A stretch of DNA of 64,000 nucleotides from assembly GCA_964017195.1 (NCBI GenBank), contig OZ024895.1:20273534-20337533 (forward strand), written 5' to 3'. How positions within the stretch are numbered: the stretch's first letter is position 1; each line of letters opens with the position of its first letter. Origin of the DNA: Siderastrea radians. Its lineage: Eukaryota; Cnidaria; Anthozoa; Scleractinia; Rhizangiidae. The position numbers were made by a program, and so were the translations under genes. Positions 34,660-46,384 of this stretch are shown piece by piece. The notes below the pieces were generated by a model. It was not told where the DNA came from and searched no databases. It was given only the letters and a program-made list of their open reading frames with translations.

Positions 34660-35377
34660 CCGTTTTTATGCTAGAGACGTTAATATCGTCTAAGACGTTA
34701 TTATCGTCTCGAGACGATATTAACGTCTAGTATAAAAACGGAATATAAGTCAGACGACTTTAACGTCTGACGATATTAACGTCTTCTGTTAAGTGCGACT
34801 GAACGTCGAACTTAACAGACGACTTTAACGTCTGAGACGTTAAAGTCGTCTAGCATAAAAACGAGACGACCTTATCTGGGACGAATTTAGCCCTAAAGCG
34901 CTTTATCGTTCCAATTTAGTTAGCCGTTTCTCCACCACGAAGAATCCCTCCGTTCATCTCCTTGTTCTTTCCTTCCTTTCTCTCTTGTTGGCCATGACGT
35001 ACAAGCCAAGTGCTTCTTCCAAAAACCGCTTTCTTGACTGATTTAGCCTTTTTAAAAGACATCTGCGTTTCCATGTCTTTTATTTTTCGACGACGTCGAG
35101 AAACAAGCCTTCAGAAGCTGCGAAGCAGTTAAGCAAAGTCTCCGCCATGTTTACATGCAGATGGTTTTGTTGTTTTGCACACTTTATTTGATTTGCCGCC
35201 GAGTTTAGTCGCGTCTAGTGTCTTCCAAGAATAGAACCCAGTCCTTTTCTTATAAAATCTTGGGGTTTTTCTACTTGTTCGTCTACTTTAATACGTCCCG
35301 TTTTTATACCAGACGACATTAACGTCTGAGACGTTAAATACGTCTAGACGACTTTAACGTCTCTAGCATAAAAACGG
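34660..35377. mobile_element. Palindrome-rich TIR element inside an SLC1 exon
   Basis: The ends are ccgtttttatgctagagacg and its inverted copy. Internal inverted words (agacgttaaagtcgtct and agacgttaatatcgtct) recur many times, so the left 200 bp and the right 80 bp can form several hairpins, and internal ends (tagtataaaaacgg at about 34728, tagcataaaaacg at about 34851, cgtttttatacc at about 35300) suggest nested copies. The middle, read on the minus strand, holds a decayed protein-like frame (MAETLLNCFAAS...). No target duplication is visible; a transporter segment of about 40 codons is missing at this point. Confidence 0.7.
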
Positions 35378-35592
35378 TAAAAAATATTCATCAGCAGCTC
35401 GCCCGGGAAGCCCATAAGCATGACAGTTGTTGCCTTCTTCTCCGGGCTTGATATGCGATTCACTGCAGGGTTGACCAGCACTCCGATCAATAGCCCCACG
35501 GCTACGCCACTTATGAGCAAAACTAAAAGCAAGTGATTCCTGATTTTTGCTCCCAAGTTCTTTCGACCACATCCTCTTCCACAAACAGCCAT
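35378..35592 (-). CDS. SLC1 transporter, first coding exon (N-terminus and TM1)
   Basis: ATG at 35592 in a good context (aaacATGGCT) begins a short basic N-terminus and then RNHLLLVLLISGVAVGLLIG, the TM1 of SLC1 carriers. It goes on to MLMGFPGELLMN (family form LLWFPGELFMRMLKM). An upstream in-frame Met at 35631 is possible but less likely. After LLMNIF the coding sequence ends abruptly in the palindromic element at 35377 with no splice donor. The protein is a plasma-membrane sodium-coupled acidic or neutral amino-acid carrier; this piece is on its own not enough for a working protein. Confidence 0.85.
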
Positions 35593-37190
35593 GTTTTGTT
35601 TCGTTAAAATCGTTTTCGCTGGGTAAAACAACCACTTAGGTAATGGAACTGGCTTTATAAGCAGCAGTCACCTAAGCTTAACTTCACTGCTTATAAAATA
35701 ATTTATTATTGAACAAGCTCAGTCAACCTTGGTAGATTTAACACTGGGTGGAATGGAACACATTGTTTTCGGGTCAGATGGGCGTTTTGCATAAGCCCGG
35801 ATTCGGGCCGCTGATTATGCAAAAACGACAGCCGTCTTTCAGGTTTTCGCAGTCTTAATAGTGTACTTAAACCGGAGAAACATTGTAAAAAGCTTTGGTT
35901 GGTATCAGCGTACTGCTAGCCCCTTCAAATTAATAGAGAACACATGTCCTCGGAGAGTTTTCAGCTTGGAATCTATCATTCTTCACACCACAGAAAAATG
36001 TTTACTAATTCTTTCGTATGAACACAGCTTTGTTGTTTCACCATCGTTCTCATTTTTTTTGACGAGATTGCAAACAATGGCAGCCATTTTGTTTTGCCCT
36101 GAGACCGGTTTCAACAGAGAAGACATCAAAAGAAACTATGGAATTTTTAGAGTTTATAGAATTCTTCTGGATTTGATTTACGTGCGCGCATTATTGGAAC
36201 CTACAGAAGCCGAATACTGGTGTGTAATTCACTTTACGACCTTAGAATTCCAAAACTAACAGGCCAGTTACTTTTTAAAGTAACTAATCGAGACTGCTAA
36301 TTCTAATTGGCAGTAACAAGGGTTCGCAAAATTTCGGTTAGTAGCTACTTCCGGTGCCTGTTACTTTCGGTGACACATTACATTCGGTAGGCGTTACTTT
36401 CAGGGGCCGTTATTTGAGGAATTCAGCGGTAACTGAAAAATGAGGTATACATTTCGGGCCTTGGACCTCCTGAGGATTCTTGAGGTCTTTTTCGGATAAA
36501 AACAGGAAAGTAAATTGCACATGAGTTTACTCTGTTATATAAACAGCCGTGAAATTGAAGCAATCTGTATTAACTAGTTCAAATAATTTATATTACGCCA
36601 ATTCATACAATTGAAATCTAGCTCATAAAAAGAGGGAACAAAAACGCTGGATTCTACAATGAGGTAATTTTCTCCAATCAAAACATTCAGCGGTGAAAAC
36701 GAACTTAGACTTAAACAAAATGTAAATGATTTGTTTTTCAAGAGGACACGTTTTGACACCCAGTGTTGGGGAAGTGACTCCCATGTATCAGCCGTATGGG
36801 TATGTGCCGCTATGAAGGGTTCCATAGGGTATAGAAATCAGGGAGGTTTGGTCTCGAATAGGATATCAGTTATCGGAACACCAGGGAGTGACATTCGGTG
36901 AGTCTGTGCTAAGGTAGAGATTTTTGTTGTCTAGACTAGAGTAGGGTTGTACCCCGGCGGGGAAACAGGTAGACGTTTTGATTGATGGTTTAGTTACGAG
37001 GCGTTTTAAGCCGGTGGTATAAACACTTACATTAACCCTAAAACTTGCAGACAAGTTTTTTTATCGTGCGAAAATTTTACACTGCTCAACCAAGATTGTG
37101 GACTTGTGAGTGGCACGTTTCACTTGGGAGGCAGATTGTGGGTAAGGCTTTTTGGGGGAGTAAGGTGAGTGCTTTAAGAACTTCCACTGC
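35593..37190. other. Upstream region of the transporter, no clear gene
   Basis: It should contain the promoter and 5' UTR of the minus-strand transporter. A 132-codon plus-strand frame (35861-36259) has no recognisable domain and is not called. No clear TATA box was found. Confidence 0.4.
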
Positions 37191-37194
37191 ACTT

Positions 37195-37740
37195 TTAATT
37201 TAAATAATGAATCGTAACCATGTACATCTTTCTACGATGTATCACTTGGCGTCCAGTGTGGTTGTTTTGCTGTTCCAAGGCTGTTTTGGTGACTTATTGC
37301 ATCCTGGAGTGTGTTATAAAAGAAAAAGTGAACGAATCGCGAATGTCGCGTTATAAGCTTATCGTTGTTGTTCCCATCGATTCAAAGGCCAGATAACTTT
37401 AGCCGTTGGGTAAATAGCTATCCAGCGGGTAAAATGTGCTCCAGCCAATGCATTTTATCCGTTTGGATAGTTGGCCAGCCTGTGAACAATCTGGGGCCTG
37501 GGTGAAAAGGGCCAAGGCGTGCAGATTGCAAGTCAAGTCGTGTGCAACGTAGAAATTCGATGATTTTGTAACTGTAAATTTGTAAATTCTTCGCTCTTTG
37601 TAGAAGCAACGGTGTACGCTTTGTACGCCGAATAATAATTTAAGCGTATGCCATCTTTACTGTTCCTCAATACTATATGTTACGAAGATGTCCTCAGAAA
37701 GAAGTAAAGATCAAAGTCTTTTATTTCTACCATAACGAGC
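37195..37740. repeat. Dispersed repeat, first copy
   Basis: Shares long stretches with 58265-58830, for example gtgtccagtgtggttgttttg, gttataaaagaaaaagtgaacga and gtgtacgctttgtacgccgaa. Both copies contain an inverted core around ccagcgggtaaaatgtgct. No gene is seen. Confidence 0.7.
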
Positions 37741-39010
37741 CAGACGCTCTTAGCAACCAAAAATTACCTTGGGATCCCGCAGAGATACATGTCTTTAAGA
37801 CACGTATCTCTGCGTGAAGCCCAGTAACTTACTAGCATTCCAATGTAATTAAATCAGTTTTGATGATCGTTTCTGTTCCACTTACGCGTTAATTTTCGCG
37901 CGAATGTGTTATAATCTTTAAGCGTGAAATTCTTTCTTGCTTGTTTTAATTGATTCTAATGTTATTCATGGCGTTTGAGAGATACATAAACAGGTTTTAA
38001 TTGCGATGTGGCAGGAAATCGCTTAAAAACGTATAGCCTTGAAGAAGAAAAATTTAGGCTGTTGACCACGCGACGGATCTCCATCGGCAAATCGAAAAAA
38101 CTACACTCTACTCAAGCACACTGTCCTGGCGTTAGTTATACTGCAAAATAATTAAAAATTTCATCCCGCTTCACTCGATCGGCAAAGCCTGAAACAAGGA
38201 TATCAACGCTGAAATACTACGTGAAATTATCAGCCGCTTAAATTTCTTCCAGACGAGCTAATACTATCCTTTTCCGGTAGGAGATTTATACCGCGTTTAC
38301 ATATTCCGTTTTTGCGACGATGAGCTCCTTCTGCCATGAAATAGTAAGACAAAGACTGAATTTTACCGACATCGGATTCTGGACCAGTATCTAGACTACG
38401 AGCAGTCTCTTTTCACTCAAGAATAGTCAGGCAAAAAGAAAACCCTGACATGTCGAACGTGAACATGCTTAAACGCGCGCATCACGTTTTCACGCCCCAG
38501 GCGATTTTCGCGCTCGCTCGTGTCTCTCGCGTGTCCTTTGTGCTGATGTCTTCTTGTGTACTTTCCGGCATCATGTAAAATAAATACAGAGCCAATCAAA
38601 ATAAACTCACACCGGTTCGGAAGTCGCGCCGGAATAATTATAAGCACCTCCAATTTTATTCTGGTTCCAACTTGCGAAATACGGACAACATTTGAGAGCG
38701 CAGGGCTCCTGACTAACTGAGGTGTTTGGTGGTTCTTTTGGTGCACTGAGAATAGGCACAAGCATCAGAAAAAGGAAATGTTTAGTCAAAAGAAAATAAA
38801 GTGACCATTAAGCAGGCGGGCGTGAAATACACAGGCTTTGCGTGCGATAATAAAATAAGGCAATAATTCCAAACCGTTTTTTCCGGGGCTTATCTTTGAG
38901 GTAGGATTGTTTTTGGGGGAGGGGGGTTATTGATAATAAGACAAGAATCACTTTTTTTCTCATTAAATTGGAGGGCGATTCTTCAGAAAACGTACGGAGA
39001 GTGTGTGACC
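37741..39010. other. Non-genic stretch
   Basis: A short palindrome with agatacatgtctttaagacacgtatct at about 37782-37812 is the only structure noted. The frames on both strands have no coding features. Confidence 0.35.
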
Positions 39011-39011
39011 T

Positions 39012-40210
39012 TTATCCCGGAAGTGCCTCTAGGCATACGGTGATGTCAGGACTCCAACTTGGGTAAACCAGAAAGGATGTACGACATTTGTCTAAAATTC
39101 TGTCTCAAAATGTTTGTTATGTTGCATATCCCAGAAGCGCTCAGGCATATGGTGATGCCATGGACTCCAACCTGGGTGAACCAGGAAAAGATATCAACAT
39201 TTGTCTAAAATTCTGTCTCAAAATGTTTTTTATGTTGCATATCCCAGAAGCGCTCAGGCATACGTTGATGCCATGGACTCCAACCTGGGTGAACCAGGAA
39301 AAGATATCAACATTTGTCTAAAATTCTGTCTCAAAATGTTTTTTATGTTGCATATCCCAGAAGCGCTCAGGCATGTGGTGATGCCATGGACTCCAACCTG
39401 GGTGAACCAGGAAAAGATATCAACATTTGTCTAAAATTCTGTCTCAAAATGTTTGTTATGTTGCATATCCCAGAAGCGCTCAGACATACCGTGATGCCAT
39501 GGACTCCAACCTGGGTGAACCAGGAAAAGATATCAACATTTGTCTAAAATTCTGTCTCAAAATGTTTGTTATGTTGCATATCCCAGAAGCGCTCAGACAT
39601 ACCGTGATGCCATGGACTCCAACCTGGGTGAACCAGGAAAAGATATCAACATTTGTCTAAAATTCTGTCTCAAAATGTTTGTTATGTTGCATATCCCAGA
39701 AGCGCTCAGACATACCGTGATGCCATGGACTCCAACCTGGGTGAACCAGGAAAAGATATCAACATTTGTCTAAAATTCTGTCTCAAAATGTTTGTTATGT
39801 TGCATATCCCAGAAGCGCTCAGGCATATGGTGAAGCCATGGACTCCAACCTGGGTGAACCAGGAAAAGATATCAACATTTGTCTAAAATTCTGTCTCAAA
39901 ATGTTTGTTATGTTGCATATCCCAGAAGCGCTCAGGCATATGGTGATGCCATGGACTCCAACCTGGGTGAACCAGGAAAAGATATCAACATTTGTCTAAA
40001 ATTCTGTCTCAAAATGTTTGTTATGTTGCATATCCCAGAAGCGCTCAGGCATACGTTGATGCCATGGACTTCAACCTGGGTGAACCAGGAAAAGATATCA
40101 ACATTTGTCTAAAATTCTGTCTCAAAATGTTTGTTATGTTGCATATCCCAGAAGCGCTCAGGCATACGGTGATGACATGGACTCCAAACTGGGGGAACGA
40201 GAAAAGATAT
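39012..40210. repeat. 113-bp satellite, about 10.5 tandem copies
   Basis: The unit contains gtctaaaattctgtctcaaaatg, gttgcatatcccagaagcgc and tggactccaacctgggtgaa. Copies start at 39088, 39201, 39314 and every 113 bp up to 40105; the first partial copy (39012-39087) and the last are the most diverged. Neighbouring copies in the middle are nearly identical. Because 113 is not a multiple of 3, overlapping 77-codon frames appear in each unit; they are by-products of the repeat. Confidence 0.93.
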
Positions 40211-43200
40211 TCAAATGCGCGTGTCAACTCAATTATGTTATTTTTACTACAGAGTGTATAGCAGGGCTTCTTGTTTACTTGTTTATTTTCTCACGAAAGA
40301 GTTCATAGATGTTTAGTTTATTTATTTCGTTAAGGACCTCTTTGAAAACCGCATTTGTGAAAGAGCTACTTTTCTTTAAAAATAAATATAAACGTGGCGT
40401 GCGCTTTCAGTAGCAGCTCATCACGCGCGGCCCACGTTTCCACGCGGCAGGCGATTTTGGCGCTCGCTGCTGCTGTGTTTTTTTCGCTCGATTATCCCTG
40501 AAAGGAGAGAGTGCGAGCGAGCGGACGCAAGCGTTTACCTTATCTAAAGAAACGATCGAAGGAATAACTTACCTCGTTGTACGGTTATTTCGCTAGACTA
40601 CCAGTTACATGTTACAGTGGATTCCTTCCATTACCTGAAGACGTTTCGCCGTAGTGATTTGTAATCTGTACTGCATTGTTTGTAGGTAATTTTCGCCGAT
40701 ATCACGCTTTGCTTGCTTTACATTTGTAACGCGGAATGGCAAAAGCAACACCAAATAAGAAACAGCTCTTCTTTGGTAACTCTCCGATCAGAAAGATCAG
40801 AAAGCCCGCCATGTCTACGAGCTGGTACTTGGCCACTTCATTCATAAAACTTGCCAGTGAACGGACTACACTGAAACGCCACATTTCACACATCTTCTAA
40901 TTTAGTTAAAAACACTCCCTGAAGCGCTTGTAGAGAGCTCGGACCCGCTGATTATCGAGAGCATCCATTCGCAGAAGGAAAGGAGTGAAAGATTGAATAA
41001 TCGAATTTTACCGCTCTTGTCAAAATATTTATGAAATCCAACCTCTTTAGAACTTTAAGTCAAAAGAGCCCGATAGAAACGGTGCGGGTGTGAAACCGCA
41101 AGTCAAATACGGTGACGGCTAACTTGCAAGCTCGTGACGTCACTCCCTAGCAACCAGACCTTGTGAATTTTTAAACTTCCGGTTCTCTCTGGCTCGTGAT
41201 GCATGTTCTCGAAAGCCAGGGGCGTTCCTGCCTTTACGCCAAATACGCGAGTGCGTACTAGAATTTCCCACCCTTAATGTGCTGTTTCTTGACTTCGTGG
41301 TTTATAATACAGAAGAACTGAGGAAATTAAGAACTCATATAGATGGGGCGATAAATAAAGGTAAGGGCTATGCAATTTCAACATTGGCATCTTCTTCAAC
41401 ACAATTGCGAAGAGTGCGTCTGTGGGTGTTGTAATCTCTCTTCCAGTCCCAAGAAACCGTTAAAAGCGCGACTTATTTTGTTTGAAATGTATTCCAGTGC
41501 TTATTTTCTCTGAAATGGATTCCAGTCAGTTGTAGACTCGTTGTTAGTGAAGATTGATTCATTAGGTACCGATTAGAAATTCAAAATCACAAAAATTTCC
41601 GCTATTGGGATAACTACAACAACCATATCTGCACTAACAGTTATTAGTATTTCCAGAAAACTCTTCAGCAACAAAACACGATGAAACATTACAGCAGAAT
41701 CAAAATATATATTAAGGAGGAATTCGGTGCTCGTTTCAAACGCGACAAAACTGACAGCTGATCTCTTATCCATGCTTTTCACTTTCATCTTTTACCTTTA
41801 TTCGCGACTATTAATCCGCCGGGGGATTATTTGGTACCCAAATGCAACAATAGTTCTCAGTATTCTTCCTCCAATGCCTGAGTCTACCGCTACGACAGAG
41901 TGGCCCCCAGTTTAGTACCTTGCGCAGGGTCTTGAAAGACCTACACGCGCTCAAGCGATCAGAACTGAACGGCTCTCTTCTCTGGTGCTTACGGAGGCCT
42001 ATAGAGATACTCCGATTGACACCGAAAGTGTAGAGCGAAAATTTTGCGCTGGGAATAGCAGGTTAGCTTTTAAATTGTAGTTTTCGTATGTGTGATTGTC
42101 TCGAATTAATTTTCATTTACTAGGAAACAAGTACTATTACGTTATGAAAAAGACTGTTATAGACCAAACATCAGAATAATATCGTTATCACAGTGCCAGA
42201 GTCTTCAAAGTAGTGAGTTCTTGCATCCACGCCCAGACATCACAGGATTATACATGATTTCATTGTCCAATCAGAAGAACCATTTAACCGCTCAACGTTT
42301 ACTAGTATATTTCTTGTAAAACTGACTGTCGTGCCTGCAGTTGTATTAGACAGGAAATCCGAACACTGCTGGAATTAGGGCAAGTAGCCGAAGTTAAAAT
42401 GTGAGAACGAGAATACAATCCAAACAACAAATTGTATTTCTGACTGTTGTCATATGTGTAACTATGTTTGTCTCCCTTCGGCTAAGTATCAGCCTGACTT
42501 TATGCGTACTCCCAAAAAATGTGTGGAAATGCCACTGAAAGCGAACGTACTCGTAAACCTCCTAGAGCCGCTCTAAAGCCCCTCAGGGTAGGAAGCACTT
42601 GGGTCGTTGCTAGGAGATTTGTGCCATTGGCCATTCGTAGGGCCGAAAGGACAATCGCTATTGTTTTTTAAATTCGTCTTCAGCTGGTAAGAGCAAAAAG
42701 CATTTTCCAGTCCCCCGACAGAACCTAATTTGAATTGTAACTTTTTAATCCGTTGAACGGCGACCGTCGGAAGTCCGTTGTGCAATGTTCTTACGGGCTC
42801 GCCGTAACCATAACCTGGAAAAGATGGCCTACCCAGGGGCTTTAGAGTGGCCTTAGGAGGTTTTCCAGTTAGCTGCGTAGAACTGGCAACGAGTGTTTTC
42901 TCAAAATGGCGGGCGGTAAAAGTAAGCATATCAAACCCAAAGAAGAATCGGGGAGAAACAGGGTTTGCAGAAGATGAAGTAGAAATGAAAGACAAAGGAC
43001 AGCAGAACTGACGGTGAGGTGATAGTTTGATTGAATCGTCGACATATTTCATCGCTGTTTGCTTGAAACAACGTTCGGTGAGAACTCAAAATCCACGTTT
43101 CCTATAGCTCACGGTGTATGGGGACAAGAGGCCCATTTCTGGAAGCTCTTGATACTACCCGGAAAAAGTACTTTATGTGCGTAATACTCTTCAACACAGG

Positions 43201-43253
43201 TTCAAATTTTTGCTGCTTTAGAAGGATTGAATAAATTGTTATAATTTCATAGG
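40211..43253. other. Non-genic stretch
   Basis: No exon can be supported. A 159-codon minus-strand frame (42573-43052) lacks a recognisable domain. cgctttcagtagcagctcatcacgcgcgg (40405 on) resembles 38460-38520, so more dispersed repeats are present. Confidence 0.4.
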
Positions 43254-44233
43254 TATAGCGGGCTGTGGCTAAAAGTGGGACGGGGACACGGGGACGCGTG
43301 TTTGGGGACGCGTGGGGACGGGAGATAGGGGACGCTTTGGGAGGTGAGATCGGGTACTCGTGCTGATGTAGCAAAAAAGCAGAAAAAGTGACAACAAATA
43401 GATTGAGAATGCTGATTTCTTCCAACGAAACAGCGCAAAACAACGGCTATTTTCCTATCAATCCGCATAGACGACCCAAAACTGTGTACAGAGAAAGTTG
43501 TAAAATGATATTTCTCTGGAGTTTATAACTGATCCGTTTTAGGGAATGTTTCTAATGAAATTTTCATGTTTCCTAGCCGCAGAAACACGATCCTCAGGCT
43601 TTCTTCCGGGAAATTACCAACAAAGTCAGCTCTCCCCTCTGTCGTTCGATCGGCCACGTTATTTCCACCTTGGTAGCCTTACCTTTTAGTCTCCAGTCTC
43701 TTTATTGTGTTCACTGGCCGCTAAATTTCACAAGGGACTTTCCTACTAGACAGTGCGAAAATCCAATCAAACGTGCAGACACTGAAATGACATGACGTTT
43801 AGACCGTTTTATTTTTCAGAGATGCCCGACAAAACGTTACGCGAGTGTGTGACGCTATTTTTGTCACGATAAGTGGCGTGTTTGTTCCCTCCTAGCCAAA
43901 AGCGTGCAAGTATGTATTTTCCGCGATTGTCAGGCCTATGCAGATTGATAGGAAAATAGTCGATGTTTGCACCGTTCGATCTATGTATAGCCAGTTTTTG
44001 CCGCTTTTCGGCTATGTAACCCGCTTCCCCGACCTTACCTCACAGCGTCCCCGTTTTCACGCCCCCACATCCCCGATCTCACGTCACCGCGTCCCGATCT
44101 CACTTCCTCGCTTCCCCTATCTCGCCTCCCCTATCTTGCGTCCCCACGTGTCCCCGCGTCCCGCGCCCCAAAACGCGCGTCCCTGGGTCCCCGTTCCCAC
44201 GTCCCAGTCCCACTTTTAGCCAAAACCAGTATA
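43254..44233. repeat. TIR element with G-rich minisatellite arms
   Basis: The left end ggctaaaagtgggac and the right end gtcccacttttagcc are inverted. Inside them 43275-43350 is a run of gggacgcg/ggggacg words on the plus strand and 44035-44215 the complementary cgtcccc words, so the arms can pair. Further in, cctatcaatccgcata (43456) pairs with tatgcagattgatagg (43936). Frames across it are low complexity. Confidence 0.75.
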
Positions 44234-45174
44234 GCGCCCGATAATTCAAAGCAAGTACAAGCTCGAAGGGGGAGAAAACGAATGCGAAAGAGACACGATA
44301 ATTTCACACCTTTTTTAAGTATGGTTGAGAAAACCGCGCTTTTAAACGAGCACAGAGCATACCGTGCAGGAGTTAAATTTTGCGGATTGGCGATTTTTTG
44401 TGTTTTGGGGGAACTAATTTTGGCGCTTGGAAAAGACTGGTGTTTCTTGCTGGAAATTAATTTTTGCGATTTTATGGAAGTTGCGTTCAAATAGAAATGA
44501 TAACATTTTCGTTGTTGTTTTTTTTTTAATTTGAACACGTGCAAAAGAAAGACGGGAAAAGAAAACAAGCGAATGTAAAACAGACTAATCAATGTCACTC
44601 TATTACGGTGGATCGACGATAACTAGAGTACCACTTGATGTATTACCCACCGAGTTATCTATAGCATTTTCTCCTCCAAACCAGTATTTTTGTATTTAAC
44701 TTCTACGCGGAGGAGTACATTTAATTTTATTTTGCGGGAACTTTTTTTGGCGGATCACGCAAAAACCCGCAAAAATGTTTGTGCCACACGGTAGTAAATT
44801 GCAGAAAGGATGAAACTGCGATTTTACTTAGGGTAGTATAAGCCCAGGCCGGTCTAAGTAGTTACAGCTAATAAACAAACCCTCGCTATCAATGCAAGAA
44901 ATCTGAACTTTTAACCCTTTAATGCTTTAATCCCCGGATCATATATTACATGCATTTAGTCTTATACGCTGAAGAATTATTTCCTTGACCTTAATTAACA
45001 AAACCTTCTTTAAATCACTGATTCTTTATCTTGGTGGATTACAAAGTTGTTATCGAAATCACTTTAAGATAATACTCGATATTATACTGTATCAAACTGC
45101 AAACTGGCCGTTGAGAAGCCTGCGTATACTGACTTGATATCTGTTGATACCCTGCGCTGAAACTTTATCGAAAA

Positions 45175-46239
45175 CTACTTCCGAAAGATTTTTCCCTCTG
45201 GCTCTCGTGCTAAAATGAAAAGCATCCTTTCGGTCAGGCAGCAGCACTTCTTCGGCGGCCTCAATTTGATGCAGCCCACATCGCGCCTAGGGCAGGCTAT
45301 CCAACCAGCAGGGCAAGCCCTATTGGCAGGTGAGCATTTGTTTGAAGGCCCGTGACACTGGTACCGGGGAGGGGGGAGTCTGTCAGAAACTGAAACTGAA
45401 ACTGAAACAGAAACTGAAACTAATTGTTTTTAATGACCATACCATTTGATATTAACTTTGTCACTTGCGTTAACACACACTGTCAAGGAGATTCGATCGC
45501 AAATCAAAGGCCTTTAATTATCTGGACTGATAGATGTTCCGATCTCCATGATCTCGATCGTCAGGCCTAGTTCGAAGGATCAGGGATCGCGCTGTCGTCC
45601 AATTTTTTGCGAAGTCGTGGATCAAAATTTCAGAAATTTATAAAGCTCAGACGCTGGGGTGCAGAAAATTGGATTTATGTTGAAAAAACATAGAGAGACA
45701 AGGCGGTTCAAAGACATGAATGTTATTTTCGAGTGGTACAATATTCTCTGAACGAGCGCAGTGAGTGTGTAAAATATTATTTTTTACCACGAGAAAATAT
45801 ATTCATATCTTCAAGCCGTCGTGTAGTTAATTCTTTTTATTACATAGCCGAGAGTGTTTTGAACAAACAACAATGTAAAAGCGTTAAATGACGTCATCGA
45901 TATCCTCACTAGTAAGGATACGGAAAAAACGCTACTCCTATCCTCGGCTCGCCATATAAAACATTAACGAGGTGGCAACCATTTGAAAGCGTTTAATCCC
46001 GACGATCAAACGTTCCTCTTTTGGTGGCTATGAGCCGGGTCCCCTGAAATTGGTCAAAGGTAACATGCATTGTAAAACTTTAATACATAACATGGGCTTA
46101 AAACGTGACTGTAAGATTAGATAAGGAAATCTAATATGACACTTCAAAAACGTACAACATTAAGCAGTTCTTACCTTCTGCATGATACACAGCAGCCAAT
46201 AGCAACAGCATCACGCAAATCTTGAGATACATGGTTGCT
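45175..46239 (-). CDS. Secreted eight-cysteine peptide gene, copy 1
   Basis: Two coding exons. The first (46232-46175) gives a 19-codon signal peptide (MYLKICVMLLLLAAVYHAE) after the acceptor ttcttctctag; its donor is gtaaga. The second (45419-45175) begins after ttag, continues the split codon as Val, runs through a Val-Ser repeat coded by gtttca units, and then gives the mature region to TAG 45177-45175; total 100 residues. The cysteine pattern is C-x6-C-x6-C-x6-C-x6-C-x8-CCC, followed by RMLFI and a basic tail. The upstream 5' UTR exon and TATA box are at 49604-49740. Secretion is likely; the function is unknown (structural, defensive or venom-type peptides are all possible). The paralogue at 59486-60977 has the same phases. 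Confidence 0.7.
45378..45419. repeat. (ctgaaa)n microsatellite inside the copy 1 mature exon
   Basis: Six to seven ctgaaa/cagaaa units; on the minus strand they code for alternating Val and Ser at the start of the mature peptide. The paralogue lacks this run. Confidence 0.8.
45690..45955. repeat. Single copy of the hairpin repeat seen at 20721-21716
   Basis: Keeps gagtggtacaatattct, gagcgcagtgagtgtgtaaaatatt, atattcatatcttcaagcc and tgacgtcatcgatatcctca. It lies in the intron of the copy 1 cysteine-rich gene. Confidence 0.75.
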
Positions 46240-46384
46240 CTAGAGAAGAAACACAATATGTAAAGTTCTGTTACAAACGAACGAACAAACAAGAGCTCAT
46301 GTGTGCTGTATGGGGTAGGGGTGGTGTGCTATGTCACGCTAAAGCTTAATGTTCAGGGCGTGACTGTACCAGTCCAGAGCAGAA

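Noticed and set aside
35861..36259. 132-codon plus-strand frame
   Set aside because: No domain, no codon bias that I can see, and it lies in the probable promoter region of the opposite-strand transporter.
38942..40210. CRISPR-like array
   Set aside because: The repeats are direct, contiguous and 113 bp long with no unique spacers, so this is a satellite in a eukaryotic genome.
39088..40308. Series of 77-89 residue frames on the plus strand
   Set aside because: They come from a 113-bp tandem repeat whose length is not a multiple of three; the same residues reappear in two frames and no start or splice context supports a gene.
42573..43052. 159-codon minus-strand frame
   Set aside because: No recognisable domain and repeated short words at its 3' end; kept as non-genic.
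44131..44598. 155-codon minus-strand frame
   Set aside because: Half of it is the G-rich repeat arm of the 43254-44233 element.
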